From the NCBI GenBank assembly GCA_902535025.1, contig CACARV010000003.1:1-41087 (forward strand): DNA of 41,087 nt. The letters run 5' to 3'. This DNA comes from an uncultured Prochlorococcus sp. (GTDB taxonomy: Bacteria; Cyanobacteriota; Cyanobacteriia; PCC-6307; Cyanobiaceae). The notes below the pieces were generated by a model that was not told where the DNA came from, did not search any database, and saw only the letters and a list, made by a program, of their open reading frames with translations. The position numbers and the translations under genes were made by a program. Shown piece by piece: positions 1-10,577 of the stretch. The stretch's first letter is position 1. Every line of letters begins with the position of its first letter.

Positions 1-1
1 A

Positions 2-571
2 TTAGTTCCTTATCTTTCGCAAGGAATTATTGAAAATGAAGGTATAGTGATTGATTCTAAAAGCGGAACCTCTGGAGGAGGTCGAGAACCAAACCAAAAG
101 TTACTCTTATCAGAATGTGGAGAAGGTCTTTCAGCATATGGATTGATAAACCATAGACATACTTCAGAGATCGAGCAAGTAGCATCTTTAATTTCTGGAA
201 ATAAAATTGAACTGCTCTTTACTCCTCATTTAGTTCCAATTTCAAGGGGTATGCATTCGACAATATATGGGAGATTAAAAGATCCAGGATTAACTTCTGA
301 TGATTGCAGAATTCTTTTGGATAATTATTATAGAAATTACAAAAATATTAAAGTATTACCTGTAGATACATACCCTTCAACAAAATGGGTAAAAAATACA
401 AACCAAATTTTACTTTCTGTTAAAGTTGATATTCGAAATGGAAGGATTATTATTTTATCTGTAATTGATAATTTGTTAAAAGGTCAGACTGGGCAAGCAA
501 TTCAAAATTTAAATATTATGAGTGGATTTTCTATGGATGAAGGTCTTGATTTAACTAATAATTTTCCATAA
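2..571 (+). CDS. argC: N-acetyl-gamma-glutamyl-phosphate reductase, C-terminal part (5' truncated by window edge)
   Basis: Frame is open from base 2 (LVPYLSQGIIENEGIVIDSKSGTSGGGRE...); ArgC-like SGTSGGGR and HRHTSEIEQ motifs. Confidence 0.93.
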   Translation, partial: LVPYLSQGIIENEGIVIDSKSGTSGGGREPNQKLLLSECGEGLSAYGLINHRHTSEIEQVASLISGNKIELLFTPHLVPISRGMHSTIYGRLKDPGLTSDDCRILLDNYYRNYKNIKVLPVDTYPSTKWVKNTNQILLSVKVDIRNGRIIILSVIDNLLKGQTGQAIQNLNIMSGFSMDEGLDLTNNFP

Positions 572-1211
572 AATTACTTCTTATCAAAAAACCAGCTTGA
601 GAGATTGAGTGAGGTAAAATTTTATGCTCAAGCATTTGTATTCTTTTGGAAAGTGATTCAATATCATCATCATCTCTGATTGACAATGCAGCTTGCATTA
701 TCAATGATCCACTATCTACCTCCTCTTCTACAAAATGTACTGAACAACCAGTTATTTTTGAACCTTTTAATAATGAGTCCTTTATCGCAGAACCACCTTT
801 ATATGCTGGAAGTAATGAAGGGTGAATATTTATTATCTTATTCTTAAATTTATTAATAAAAAATGGAGTAACAATTTTCATCCAGCCTGCCATAACAACA
901 AGTTCAACATCATAACGAATTAAAGTATTTGCAATTTCTAATTCAAATGACTCTTTTTGCAAAAAGTCTTTGCCTCTTATAATTTTGTGAGGTATTTTTT
1001 TAATTTCAGCTCTTTTTATACAACCTGCATCATCTTTGTTAGTTATTAGAACTTTTATATCTATATCTAATTCTCCTTTTTCTGAGAGATTAATTAATTC
1101 CTGAAAGTTTGTTCCTTTCCCAGAAGCAAGTACACCTATATTTAATTTCGGGGAAAATCTTTTAAATTCAGATATCTCAGGGGAAATTATGTAATTAAAT
1201 GATCTATCCAA
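555..1211 (-). CDS. purN: phosphoribosylglycinamide formyltransferase
   Basis: LASGKGTNFQELI, NIHPSLLPAYKGG, GCSVHFVEEEVDSG motifs of PurN. Confidence 0.95.
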   Translation of the reverse strand: MDRSFNYIISPEISEFKRFSPKLNIGVLASGKGTNFQELINLSEKGELDIDIKVLITNKDDAGCIKRAEIKKIPHKIIRGKDFLQKESFELEIANTLIRYDVELVVMAGWMKIVTPFFINKFKNKIINIHPSLLPAYKGGSAIKDSLLKGSKITGCSVHFVEEEVDSGSLIMQAALSIRDDDDIESLSKRIQMLEHKILPHSISQAGFLIRSNFMENY

Positions 1212-1393
1212 TGTTTTTTATTTTATCCAATGATAAATTCATATGAAATAAAAAAAACCCTCAAATTAAATTGTTTATATTCAAAAACATATTTATTTGA
1301 AGATAAAAATTTAAACAAATTTAAATGATTCAAATCTATGTACTATTCGTATAGATATAATTGAATAATAAATAAAAGAAACAAATATATAAA

Positions 1394-2977
1394 ATGAATG
1401 GAGATTTAAAATCTTGGGATAAATTTTGTAATTATCTTTGGTTTGATAAAAAATTAAATATTTGGTTAGACATAAGCAAAATTAAGTTCACAATTAAAGA
1501 GATAAAAAATTTAGAAGATAAATTTATAGATGTTTTTTCATCAATAAAAGAATTAGAAAATGGTGCAATCTCAAATATTGATGAAAATAGACAAGTTGGA
1601 CATTATTGGCTTAGAAATCCGTCAATTTCTCCATCTTCAAAAATTGGAGAGGAGATTAGCGCCGATATTAATGCTATCTCTGAATTTGGAAAACAAATTT
1701 TAAATGGTGATATTAAGAATAAGAATAATAAGAACTATACTGATGTTCTATGGATAGGAATTGGTGGAAGTGGATTAGGCCCATTACTTATTACTGAGTC
1801 TTTGCAAAAGTGCTCTAAAGGTTTAAATTTTTCTTATATCGATAATGTTGATCCATTTTTAATTACCGAAAAGTTAGAAGAGTTATCTGAAAAATTATCC
1901 ACAACTTTATTTGTAGTAGTAAGCAAATCAGGTGGAACGCCTGAACCTAGAATTGCTATGGAAATTATTAAAAGTCATTGTGAAAACAATTCTATTGACT
2001 GGAATTCTAATGCTATAGCTATAACAATGAAAGATAGTAAGTTATTTAAAAAAGCTAATTCTGAAAATTGGTTAAAAATATTTAATTTACAAGATTGGGT
2101 TGGAGGAAGAACGAGTATTACAAGCTCTGTGGGATTACTTCCATTAGCTCTTATTAATGAAGATATATCTGAATTTATTAGAGGCGCATCACTAATGGAT
2201 GAGGCCACACGTATAAACGATTTTAAAAATAATCCCGCAGCATTATTATCATCTGCATGGTATTTAACTGGGGATGGCGTTGGGAAGAGAGATATGGTCG
2301 TATTACCTTATAGAGATAGGTTACAGGTATTTAGTAAATATCTTCAGCAATTAGTAATGGAATCATTAGGTAAGAAATTTAATAGGAATGGTGATGTAGT
2401 TAATCAAGGTATTTCCGTTTTTGGTAACAAAGGATCTACAGATCAACATGCATATGTTCAGCAACTTAGAGATGGTATTGATAATTTCTTTTGTATTTTT
2501 ATTGAATTATTAGATTCTCCATCTACTAATATTTTTGATGATAAAGAGAATCCAAAAGAATATCTTTCTGGTTTTTTGCAAGGAACAAGATCAGCACTCT
2601 CTAGTGAAAATAGACAAAGTATCACTATCACATTAGAAAAATTAAATTGTTTTTCACTAGGTGCCTTAATCGCTTTATTTGAGAGGGCTGTATCCTTCTA
2701 CGCTGAATTAGTAAATATAAATGCATATGATCAACCAGGAGTTGAAGCTGGAAAGAAGGCAGCCGCAAATATTATTGAGTATCAACAAAAAGTAAGTAAT
2801 TTATTAGACGAAGGAGGAGAATATTCTATAAATGACATAACATCATTATTTGATAATTCAGTGAGTGAACCTATATTTTTCATACTCCGTGAAATGTGTT
2901 TCGGTAATGATGATTATTTAGTTAAGGGCGATTGGTCAAATCCAAATTCACTAGTTATTCAAAAAACAAAGTCTTAA
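1394..2977 (+). CDS. pgi: glucose-6-phosphate isomerase
   Basis: [57 protein letters not shown]. Confidence 0.96.
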   Translation: MNGDLKSWDKFCNYLWFDKKLNIWLDISKIKFTIKEIKNLEDKFIDVFSSIKELENGAISNIDENRQVGHYWLRNPSISPSSKIGEEISADINAISEFGKQILNGDIKNKNNKNYTDVLWIGIGGSGLGPLLITESLQKCSKGLNFSYIDNVDPFLITEKLEELSEKLSTTLFVVVSKSGGTPEPRIAMEIIKSHCENNSIDWNSNAIAITMKDSKLFKKANSENWLKIFNLQDWVGGRTSITSSVGLLPLALINEDISEFIRGASLMDEATRINDFKNNPAALLSSAWYLTGDGVGKRDMVVLPYRDRLQVFSKYLQQLVMESLGKKFNRNGDVVNQGISVFGNKGSTDQHAYVQQLRDGIDNFFCIFIELLDSPSTNIFDDKENPKEYLSGFLQGTRSALSSENRQSITITLEKLNCFSLGALIALFERAVSFYAELVNINAYDQPGVEAGKKAAANIIEYQQKVSNLLDEGGEYSINDITSLFDNSVSEPIFFILREMCFGNDDYLVKGDWSNPNSLVIQKTKS

Positions 2978-5544
2978 ACAACAATATTCATAATTTTTCC
3001 TTTAACAATAATTATTTTTCTTATTTCCTTATCTTGAGTCCATTTTAATATGTTAGGTCTATTAAGAGTAAATTCTTTAATTTGATTTTCATTCATATCA
3101 TTATTAATATTTACTTTGTCTCTAACTTTTCCATTCACTTGTATTACAAGTTCATATGAATCTTCCTTTAGTGCTTCGGCATTAAATGAAGGCCAGTCTT
3201 CTAAATGCACAGATTTATTAAATCCTATAAGTTGCCATATTTCTTCTGAAATATGAGGTGCAAATGGAGCAAGCAATATACAAAATGTTTTTAAAGCTTC
3301 TATTTTTAAATTATTGTTTACGTCATTAATTGAATTTGATAATGCATTATAAAACTTCATTAGTTCTGAAATCGCAGTATTAAATTGGTTATTTAATATA
3401 TCATTTGAAATTTCTTTTATAGCAATGTTCATTGACTTTATTAAAGATTTTTCTTTATCTGGATAGGATTTAGTTTTACTATTTATATCTTTTGCACAAT
3501 TTATATATAGCTTCCAAATCCTGCTTAAAAATCTAAATTGTCCTTCAACATCTGTATCTCCCCATTCCAAATCTTTTTCTGGTGGTGCTTTAAATAATAT
3601 AAACATTCTTGCTGTATCTGCTCCATATTTTTTAATAACTGATTCGGGGTCAATTCCATTATATTTTGACTTAGACATCTTCTCGAAAAGAACTTCGAGA
3701 TTAGAATTGTCAATTGGATCTTTAGGATTTGATAGGTCAGTAATATCTGAAGGAGAAACATATTTACCTGTTTTATTGTTTTTATAGGCTGCTGCCTGAA
3801 CCATTCCTTGGGTTAATAGTTTTTTGAAAGGTTCATCAATTTCAAATAGTTTATTATCCCGCAAAGCTTTAGTAAAAAATCTTGCATATAACAAATGCAA
3901 TATTGCATGCTCTACTCCTCCAACATATTGATCTACAGGTAACCACTTATTAATTTCAACCTTTTCAAATGGCTTATTTGAACATTTTGAAGATGGATAT
4001 CTTAAAAAATACCATGATGAACACATAAAAGTGTCCATAGTATCAGTTTCTTTTTTTGCCACTATTCCACATTTTGGACATGTTGTATTTATCCAATTAT
4101 TATTATCACCTAAAGCATTAATCTTGTTAGCCGAGATATCTATATCTTTTGGTAATGCAACAGGTAATTCCGATTGGTTTAAAGGAACAGATCCACATTT
4201 TTTGCAATTAACGATAGGAATCGGACATCCCCAATATCTTTGTCTAGATATTAACCAATCTCTTAAACGATATTGAATCTTATTTTCGGCCCATCCATTA
4301 TTTACGCCCTCCTCTGAAATTTTTAATTTAGCAATAGTATTTGCTATACCATTGTAATGATTTGAATTAATAAGATATCCATTTTCCAGATAAGCTTCAT
4401 AAAGTTCTTTAGTTTGTTCATTTTTATCCTTTATTATTACCTGTTTAATATCAATATTATTTTTCTTAGCAAATTCAAAGTCTCTTAGATCATGAGCAGG
4501 CACGCCCATAACAGCGCCTGTACCGTATTCATCGAGAACATAACTTGCCACCCAAATAGGAATAGGTTCAGAATTAACTGGATTTATTGCTACTATGCTA
4601 GTTTTTATTCCAATTTTTTCAAGTTCATTATTTTTATTATTTTTCAAATATTGTTTAAGATTTTCTATATCTTGTATGGTTTCTTGATCAGAAATATTTT
4701 TAATTAATGAATGATTAACAGAAATTGCTAAATAAGTAACTCCAAATAAAGTATCTGGCCTTGTTGTAAATACAGTTATTTTCTTTTCTGTATTGGTTTT
4801 GATAATGAAATTAATATTTGTACCAATTGACTTTCCAATCCAATTATCTTGCATTATTTTTACTCTTTCTGGCCAGTTATCTAATTTTTCTAAATCATTC
4901 AATAACTCATCCGCATAATTAGTAATCTTTAAAAACCATTGCTTTAATAATTTTTTCTCAACTAGTGCCCCAGATCTCCAAGATTTACCCTCTGAGTCAA
5001 CTTGTTCATTCGCTAAGACTGTATTATCTATCGGATCCCAATTAACTTCAGATTCCTTTTGATATACAAGACCTGCCTTGTATAACTCTAAAAATAGATA
5101 TTGTGTCCAAACATAGTAATTTTCATCACAAGTTGCAAATTCTCTATCCCAATCAACTGATAGTCCCAAAAGCTTTAATTGAGACTTCATATGAGAAATA
5201 TTTTTTTTAGTCCAGACACTTGGACTAATTCCTCTTTCAATCGCTGCATTCTCAGCAGGCAAACCAAAAGCGTCCCAACCCATTGGATGTAAAACAGATT
5301 TGCCCTTAAACCTTTGGAACCGGGCTATTAAGTCTGTAATAACATAATTCCTAACATGTCCCATATGAAGATTACCTGAAGGGTAGGGAAACATTGATAA
5401 GGCATAAAATTTATCGCTATTCTCAGTTAATTCTTCGGTTTTGTATAAATTGTTTTCTGTCCATATTGACTGCCATTTTTTTTCTATTTCGGATGGATTA
5501 TATAAATTGGCATCAGTCTCATATTGTTTATCTGGAGAAATCAC
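2974..5544 (-). CDS. leuS: leucyl-tRNA synthetase
   Basis: HMGHVRNY class I signature, [10 protein letters not shown] (KMSKS), editing domain [14 protein letters not shown]. Confidence 0.98.
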   Translation of the reverse strand: MISPDKQYETDANLYNPSEIEKKWQSIWTENNLYKTEELTENSDKFYALSMFPYPSGNLHMGHVRNYVITDLIARFQRFKGKSVLHPMGWDAFGLPAENAAIERGISPSVWTKKNISHMKSQLKLLGLSVDWDREFATCDENYYVWTQYLFLELYKAGLVYQKESEVNWDPIDNTVLANEQVDSEGKSWRSGALVEKKLLKQWFLKITNYADELLNDLEKLDNWPERVKIMQDNWIGKSIGTNINFIIKTNTEKKITVFTTRPDTLFGVTYLAISVNHSLIKNISDQETIQDIENLKQYLKNNKNNELEKIGIKTSIVAINPVNSEPIPIWVASYVLDEYGTGAVMGVPAHDLRDFEFAKKNNIDIKQVIIKDKNEQTKELYEAYLENGYLINSNHYNGIANTIAKLKISEEGVNNGWAENKIQYRLRDWLISRQRYWGCPIPIVNCKKCGSVPLNQSELPVALPKDIDISANKINALGDNNNWINTTCPKCGIVAKKETDTMDTFMCSSWYFLRYPSSKCSNKPFEKVEINKWLPVDQYVGGVEHAILHLLYARFFTKALRDNKLFEIDEPFKKLLTQGMVQAAAYKNNKTGKYVSPSDITDLSNPKDPIDNSNLEVLFEKMSKSKYNGIDPESVIKKYGADTARMFILFKAPPEKDLEWGDTDVEGQFRFLSRIWKLYINCAKDINSKTKSYPDKEKSLIKSMNIAIKEISNDILNNQFNTAISELMKFYNALSNSINDVNNNLKIEALKTFCILLAPFAPHISEEIWQLIGFNKSVHLEDWPSFNAEALKEDSYELVIQVNGKVRDKVNINNDMNENQIKEFTLNRPNILKWTQDKEIRKIIIVKGKIMNIVV

Positions 5545-5651
5545 TTAATTTTTATTTGTTAAATTATTATTTTAATATCCATTGTATAAAATAGAAATAG
5601 ATTGTTAAAAGGAATAATTTATAATTAAAATTTAAAATATATTATCTACAA

Positions 5652-6512
5652 ATGAAAAATATAACTTTTGAAAAATATCATGGTAACGGAAATGATTTCG
5701 TAGTAATTGATTCTAGAGGAAATGATGTATATAAAAATTACAAGACAAATAAAATATTAGATATAAAACTAATTTGCAACAGGCAATTTGGTATTGGAGC
5801 AGATGGTGTGATTTTTATAGAAGAACCTAATGAAGATAATTATGCAAAAATGATAATCTTTAATTCTGATGGTTCTGAAGCACAAATGTGTGGAAACGGA
5901 ATTAGGTGTTTAGTTGAGTATCTACACGTAAATGATTCAATGAATAATAAAAATATAGAATATAAAATTGAGACTAAAGCAGGTTTAAAAATTGCAAAAT
6001 ATATAAATGATGAAATTACAGTAAAAATGGGAGTTCCAATTTTAGAAAGTCAAAATATTCCAACAACAATTGAAAAAAAAATCAATTCAATTCCTTCACA
6101 CGAATTTATTGAGAAAAATTTTAATAATAAAGGTTATGCAGTAGGGATGGGAAATCCTCATTTAATATTCTTTGTACAAGATTTAGATTCCATTGCTCTT
6201 TCTAAACTTGGGCCAATATTTGAAAATAATGAATTATTTCCAGAAAAAACTAATGTTCATTTTTGTCAAATCCTAAATAGAGATAATATCAAGGTAAAAG
6301 TATGGGAAAGAGGAGCAGGTCCAACCTTAGCCTGTGGGACAGGAGCTTGTGCTATTCATGTAGCAGCTTATAAACTAGGCCTTTGCAACTCGTTGACAAT
6401 TGTTTCTTTGCCAGGAGGTAATCTTAAAATAGATTGGTCAAAAGACGATTCTGAAGTCATGATGACCGGCAATGCTAAAAAGGTTTTCTCGGGATCAATT
6501 TTAATAAATTAA
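5652..6512 (+). CDS. dapF: diaminopimelate epimerase
   Basis: KYHGNGNDFVVID, MCGNGIRCL, WERGAGPTLACGTGACA. Confidence 0.97.
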   Translation: MKNITFEKYHGNGNDFVVIDSRGNDVYKNYKTNKILDIKLICNRQFGIGADGVIFIEEPNEDNYAKMIIFNSDGSEAQMCGNGIRCLVEYLHVNDSMNNKNIEYKIETKAGLKIAKYINDEITVKMGVPILESQNIPTTIEKKINSIPSHEFIEKNFNNKGYAVGMGNPHLIFFVQDLDSIALSKLGPIFENNELFPEKTNVHFCQILNRDNIKVKVWERGAGPTLACGTGACAIHVAAYKLGLCNSLTIVSLPGGNLKIDWSKDDSEVMMTGNAKKVFSGSILIN

Positions 6513-7684
6513 TGGAAAATAATTTTATATATTTAGATAATGCATCTACGACTCCATTATCTGAGAATGTTTTAAATATAATAAATTCAACTTATAAGAA
6601 TTATTGGCATAACCCTTCATCAACATACGAGCTAGGGATAAAATGCTCTACATATCTTGAAAAAATTAGATCTAAAATTGCTTATATATTTGAAGCAGAA
6701 CCAGAGGATATAATTTTTACATCTGGTTCTTCGGAATCAACAAATATTGTATTTAATAATATTTATGAAAACTTTAAAAATGGTAGAGTTGTCATCTCAA
6801 ATGTTGAACATCAAGCAACAACTATTTGTGCTAATAAACTAAAAAAACAAAATTGGGATATTTACGAATGGAAGGTAAATAATGATGGAATTTTAAATAT
6901 TGCTAATATCGATAAAATTTTAACCAATGATACTAAGCTTGTATCAATTATTTGGGGACAAAGTGAAATTGGGACAATTCAACCTGTTCAATTTATAGGT
7001 TCCAAATGTGAAGAATTAAATATAATGTTTCATTTAGATGGAACTCAAATATTAAGTAATGGAATATTCAGTTGGAAAGATCTTAAATGTGATTTTTTAA
7101 GTTTATCTGCTCATAAATTTGGAGGTCCAAAAGGTATCGGCATTCTCTTAACGAAAGAAAAGTCTCGAATGATTTTAAAAAATAAAGACATATCACTTAC
7201 CCAGGAATATTCAATTAGACAAGGAACACAAGCTTTGCCATTAATTGCTGGAATGTATGAATCATTAAAGAATATTAAAGGAAAAATAAAATTAAATGAT
7301 CACAAAACAGAATTTCCTTCTAATAACATTAATAAACTTAAAATTTATTTTTTTCAAAAAATTAAGGATAATAATCATATAAAGATTACTGGCAGTATTA
7401 ACCATAGGCTTCCAAATCATATTTCGTTTCTACTTTTAAATAAGCTATTTGATCCTATAAGAGCCTATAAGATTGTTAATTTCATGTCAGAAAATAGAAT
7501 AGCCATAAGTAGTGGAAGTGCTTGTTCAAGCTCATCTGGGAAACCGAGTTCAACACTTAAAAATATTGGGTTAAAAGATGATGAACTATATTCCAATATT
7601 CGTGTTACTTTAGGTTCAATAAACAATAAGTCAGAAATAGATAAATTTTTAGAACTTATTCAAATATGTATTGACAAATTTTAA
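6512..7684 (+). CDS. cysteine desulfurase (NifS/IscS family)
   Basis: YLDNASTTPL, LSAHKFGGPKGIG (PLP lysine), SSGSACSSSSGKPS (active-site Cys loop). Confidence 0.93.
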   Translation: MENNFIYLDNASTTPLSENVLNIINSTYKNYWHNPSSTYELGIKCSTYLEKIRSKIAYIFEAEPEDIIFTSGSSESTNIVFNNIYENFKNGRVVISNVEHQATTICANKLKKQNWDIYEWKVNNDGILNIANIDKILTNDTKLVSIIWGQSEIGTIQPVQFIGSKCEELNIMFHLDGTQILSNGIFSWKDLKCDFLSLSAHKFGGPKGIGILLTKEKSRMILKNKDISLTQEYSIRQGTQALPLIAGMYESLKNIKGKIKLNDHKTEFPSNNINKLKIYFFQKIKDNNHIKITGSINHRLPNHISFLLLNKLFDPIRAYKIVNFMSENRIAISSGSACSSSSGKPSSTLKNIGLKDDELYSNIRVTLGSINNKSEIDKFLELIQICIDKF

Positions 7685-8310
7685 TGGAAACAAATTACAG
7701 ACTACCTAAAGATTTAAATGAATCTCTTAGGAATATGGAGGATGCAATTATTCCAAGTTTATTAGATTTAAATAAAAGATTTTCTATAGAATTTAATTTT
7801 GAAGGATTGAAGTTTAACAGAATTGGAATAACTATTTACAAGATATTAGCTAAAAATAATAATGTATTCATAACATTTGCTGATCAAGGTGCTGTGGCTT
7901 TGGCTCAAAGAGACTATCCAGATATCAAAGATAAAATCTTTACTTTTAAATCATTTAATGAATCAAATAATATAAATAATATTGATAGTGTATTGATATC
8001 GATACTTCCTCAGCCATATGATTTTGACTCATTTGAACCTATGTCCGATAATTATCAAGGAACGCATTATTCATTAAATCCTAAATTTGAAGATGCCAAT
8101 ATTGGTATAGGAAGTGTTATTAGAGAGAGACGTAAAAACTTTGTCAAAACTTGGAAAAATATTTATTTTCTTCAGCCATTAAATAATGCTGCTCTTATGC
8201 ATATTTATCCAAATAATTGGTTGCTTTTCAAAGAAGAAAACAAAAAATATTTTTTTAAAAAAGAATTTGAAATTAAACCCGACAATGAATCTATTTTTGT
8301 AAATTTATAG
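7684..8310 (+). CDS. DUF1995-family protein
   Basis: Length and sequence style (FADQGAVALAQRDYP, ISILPQPYDFDSFEPM) recalled from cyanobacterial/plastid DUF1995 proteins; start overlaps previous stop (TAATG). Confidence 0.65.
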   Translation: METNYRLPKDLNESLRNMEDAIIPSLLDLNKRFSIEFNFEGLKFNRIGITIYKILAKNNNVFITFADQGAVALAQRDYPDIKDKIFTFKSFNESNNINNIDSVLISILPQPYDFDSFEPMSDNYQGTHYSLNPKFEDANIGIGSVIRERRKNFVKTWKNIYFLQPLNNAALMHIYPNNWLLFKEENKKYFFKKEFEIKPDNESIFVNL

Positions 8311-8311
8311 A

Positions 8312-9538
8312 TTGAATGTGATTAAAAAAATTTATTCGTTTTTCTTAATTATTCTTGTATTAGTAACATCTCCATTCTTAATAAGATATTTACTAACAAA
8401 TCAGAAAATAAATATTTTAAATAGTATTTATTTTAATTTCCCTGGAATAATAACTAAAAATAAAAAATGTCCTAATTATGATGCTTTATTGAATCAGACG
8501 CTAGATGATTCTTTTAGTGTATCAATTATCAATAATAACGGTACAATAATTAGTTCCTATAATGATGAAGTTCCAAGGTTACCAGCATCAAATCAAAAAT
8601 TATTCTCATCAGCTTATGTTTTAAGTAAATATAAATTAAATAATAATTTAAAGACCATTTTATTAAAAAAAAATAAAAACAATTATTATTTACTTGGTCA
8701 AGGGGATCCAGATCTGAACTATGAAGATATAATCGAACTAATTTCAAATATTAAAGAAAATAAAACTATTAACTTTAATATTGTAGAAATTGATTCAAAA
8801 TTAAATTGGCCTAGTGGTTGGACAAATACTGATAAACTTTACGAATATGGATCTCCAATTACATCTCTAGCTATTGAAAGTAATCACAATAAATATGAAG
8901 ATATTCATGCTTTAAGAATATTTATTAAAAACTATTTAAAAAGTAAATTTCCTAATTCAAAAGTAAATATATATTTTTTAGATTCAGAAAAAACATTTTA
9001 TTTAAAAGATATTACAGAGATAAGTAAAATATATTCAACTCCAATTCTTTCATTATTAACTCTAACAAATTCTGAAAGCCATAATTTTACAGCTGAATCA
9101 CTCTTTAAAAATGCCTCAAATACATGGAACGATAATGACTATATAAAATTGAAAAGATGGCTTGAAAATAAAGGCCTCCCAGCAACTAATGCTCACTTTG
9201 CAGATGCTAGTGGATTGTCTCGAAAAAATAGAATTACAACAAAGTTAGTTGTATTGTTTTTAGATAAAATGAGATATTCTAATAATTTTCAATCTTATCA
9301 ATCTACACTTTCAATTACGGGAGTAAGAGGAACGTTAGCTAAAAGATTTGTAAATAGTGAATTATCTGGAAAGTTTTTTGGGAAAACTGGGACTCTTTCA
9401 AATGTCTTTGCATTATCTGGTTTTTTATATAAAAATGAAAAGCCAATAATTATAAGCATTATCCAAAATTCTAATAAAATTGATAAAGAAAAAGCATTTA
9501 AATTATTACGTGATCTTTATTACTTGAAATCTTGTTAA
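8312..9538 (+). CDS. dacB: D-alanyl-D-alanine carboxypeptidase / endopeptidase (PBP4, S13 family)
   Basis: SNQK (SxxK), DASGLSRKNR, FGKTGTLSNV (KTG); TTG start. Confidence 0.9.
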   Translation: MNVIKKIYSFFLIILVLVTSPFLIRYLLTNQKINILNSIYFNFPGIITKNKKCPNYDALLNQTLDDSFSVSIINNNGTIISSYNDEVPRLPASNQKLFSSAYVLSKYKLNNNLKTILLKKNKNNYYLLGQGDPDLNYEDIIELISNIKENKTINFNIVEIDSKLNWPSGWTNTDKLYEYGSPITSLAIESNHNKYEDIHALRIFIKNYLKSKFPNSKVNIYFLDSEKTFYLKDITEISKIYSTPILSLLTLTNSESHNFTAESLFKNASNTWNDNDYIKLKRWLENKGLPATNAHFADASGLSRKNRITTKLVVLFLDKMRYSNNFQSYQSTLSITGVRGTLAKRFVNSELSGKFFGKTGTLSNVFALSGFLYKNEKPIIISIIQNSNKIDKEKAFKLLRDLYYLKSC

Positions 9539-9546
9539 TAAAAATA

Positions 9547-10020
9547 TTATTTAAAATATTCTTTTAAATCCCTCTCAACAGAGGGAGGCACCATGTGATT
9601 AATTTCACCACCAAATTTTGCAACTTCTTTTACTAAAGAACTACTAAGAAAACTATAATTTGTATTTGTGGATAAAAATATAGTTTCAATATCATTATTA
9701 AGAGATTTATTTGTATGAGCAATCTGAAGTTCATACTCAAAATCACTCATTGCTCTTAAGCCTCTAAGAATAAGATTAGCTTTTAGATCATTTGCACAAT
9801 CCACAGTGAGTCCTGAATAAGAAATTACTTCAATATTAGGTAAATGAGAAAGAGAATTTTTTATTTGTATTATTCTTCTTTCAAGATTAAATGTTGGTGT
9901 TTTAGAAGTATTTTCTAAAACAGCAACTACTAGATTGCCAAATAATTTTTCAGCCCTTTCTATTAAATCAAGATGCCCGTTTGTTAAAGGATCAAAAGTA
10001 CCTGGATAAAGAATTTTCAT
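9547..10020 (-). CDS. coaD: phosphopantetheine adenylyltransferase
   Basis: [56 protein letters not shown]. Confidence 0.97.
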   Translation of the reverse strand: MKILYPGTFDPLTNGHLDLIERAEKLFGNLVVAVLENTSKTPTFNLERRIIQIKNSLSHLPNIEVISYSGLTVDCANDLKANLILRGLRAMSDFEYELQIAHTNKSLNNDIETIFLSTNTNYSFLSSSLVKEVAKFGGEINHMVPPSVERDLKEYFK

Positions 10021-10079
10021 GAATTTATTATGATCGAATAAGAAATTTAGCTAAAATAAGATTATTAGATAAATCAATT

Positions 10080-10568
10080 ATGACATTAAATCTAGAAGCA
10101 AAAAAAATCTTATTAAGAAAAATACCTCACGGATTATTTATTTGTGGTGTTAGAGACGAGGATAAAAATGAAGTGAATGGATTTACTGCAAGTTGGGTGA
10201 CTCAAGGTTCCTTCACCCCACCATTAGTTGTTATGGCTGTTAGAGCAGAGGGTTCTAGCCATGAAATAATAAAGTCCACCAATAAGTTCTCATTAAATGT
10301 GCTAAAAAGTGATCAAAAGGATCTAGCTGCTGTTTTCTTTAAACCTCAAAAAGCATTAGGAGGTAGATTTGAATCTGTTGAATTTAATTTAGGTGAGCTT
10401 GGATTGCCTATTTTAGTTGATAGTGTTGGTGGAGTTGAATGTAATGTAGTTGGAAGTGTTATGCATGGAGACCATACCGTTTTTGTAGGAGAGGTTGAAT
10501 CTGCTTATCTGAATAATGATGTTGACTCACTAAATTTATCTTCGACTGGCTGGAATTATGGAGGGTAG
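10080..10568 (+). CDS. flavin reductase-like domain protein
   Basis: NGFTASWVTQGSFTPPLVVMAV, GDHTVFVGEVESA characteristic of flavin reductase/FMN-binding split barrel. Confidence 0.85.
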   Translation: MTLNLEAKKILLRKIPHGLFICGVRDEDKNEVNGFTASWVTQGSFTPPLVVMAVRAEGSSHEIIKSTNKFSLNVLKSDQKDLAAVFFKPQKALGGRFESVEFNLGELGLPILVDSVGGVECNVVGSVMHGDHTVFVGEVESAYLNNDVDSLNLSSTGWNYGG

Positions 10569-10577
10569 TTATTATAA

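Noticed and set aside
3525-4707. Short ORFs overlapping leuS (3525-3761 -, 4031-4276 +, 4492-4707 +)
   Set aside because: Contained in leuS on other frames; no motifs.
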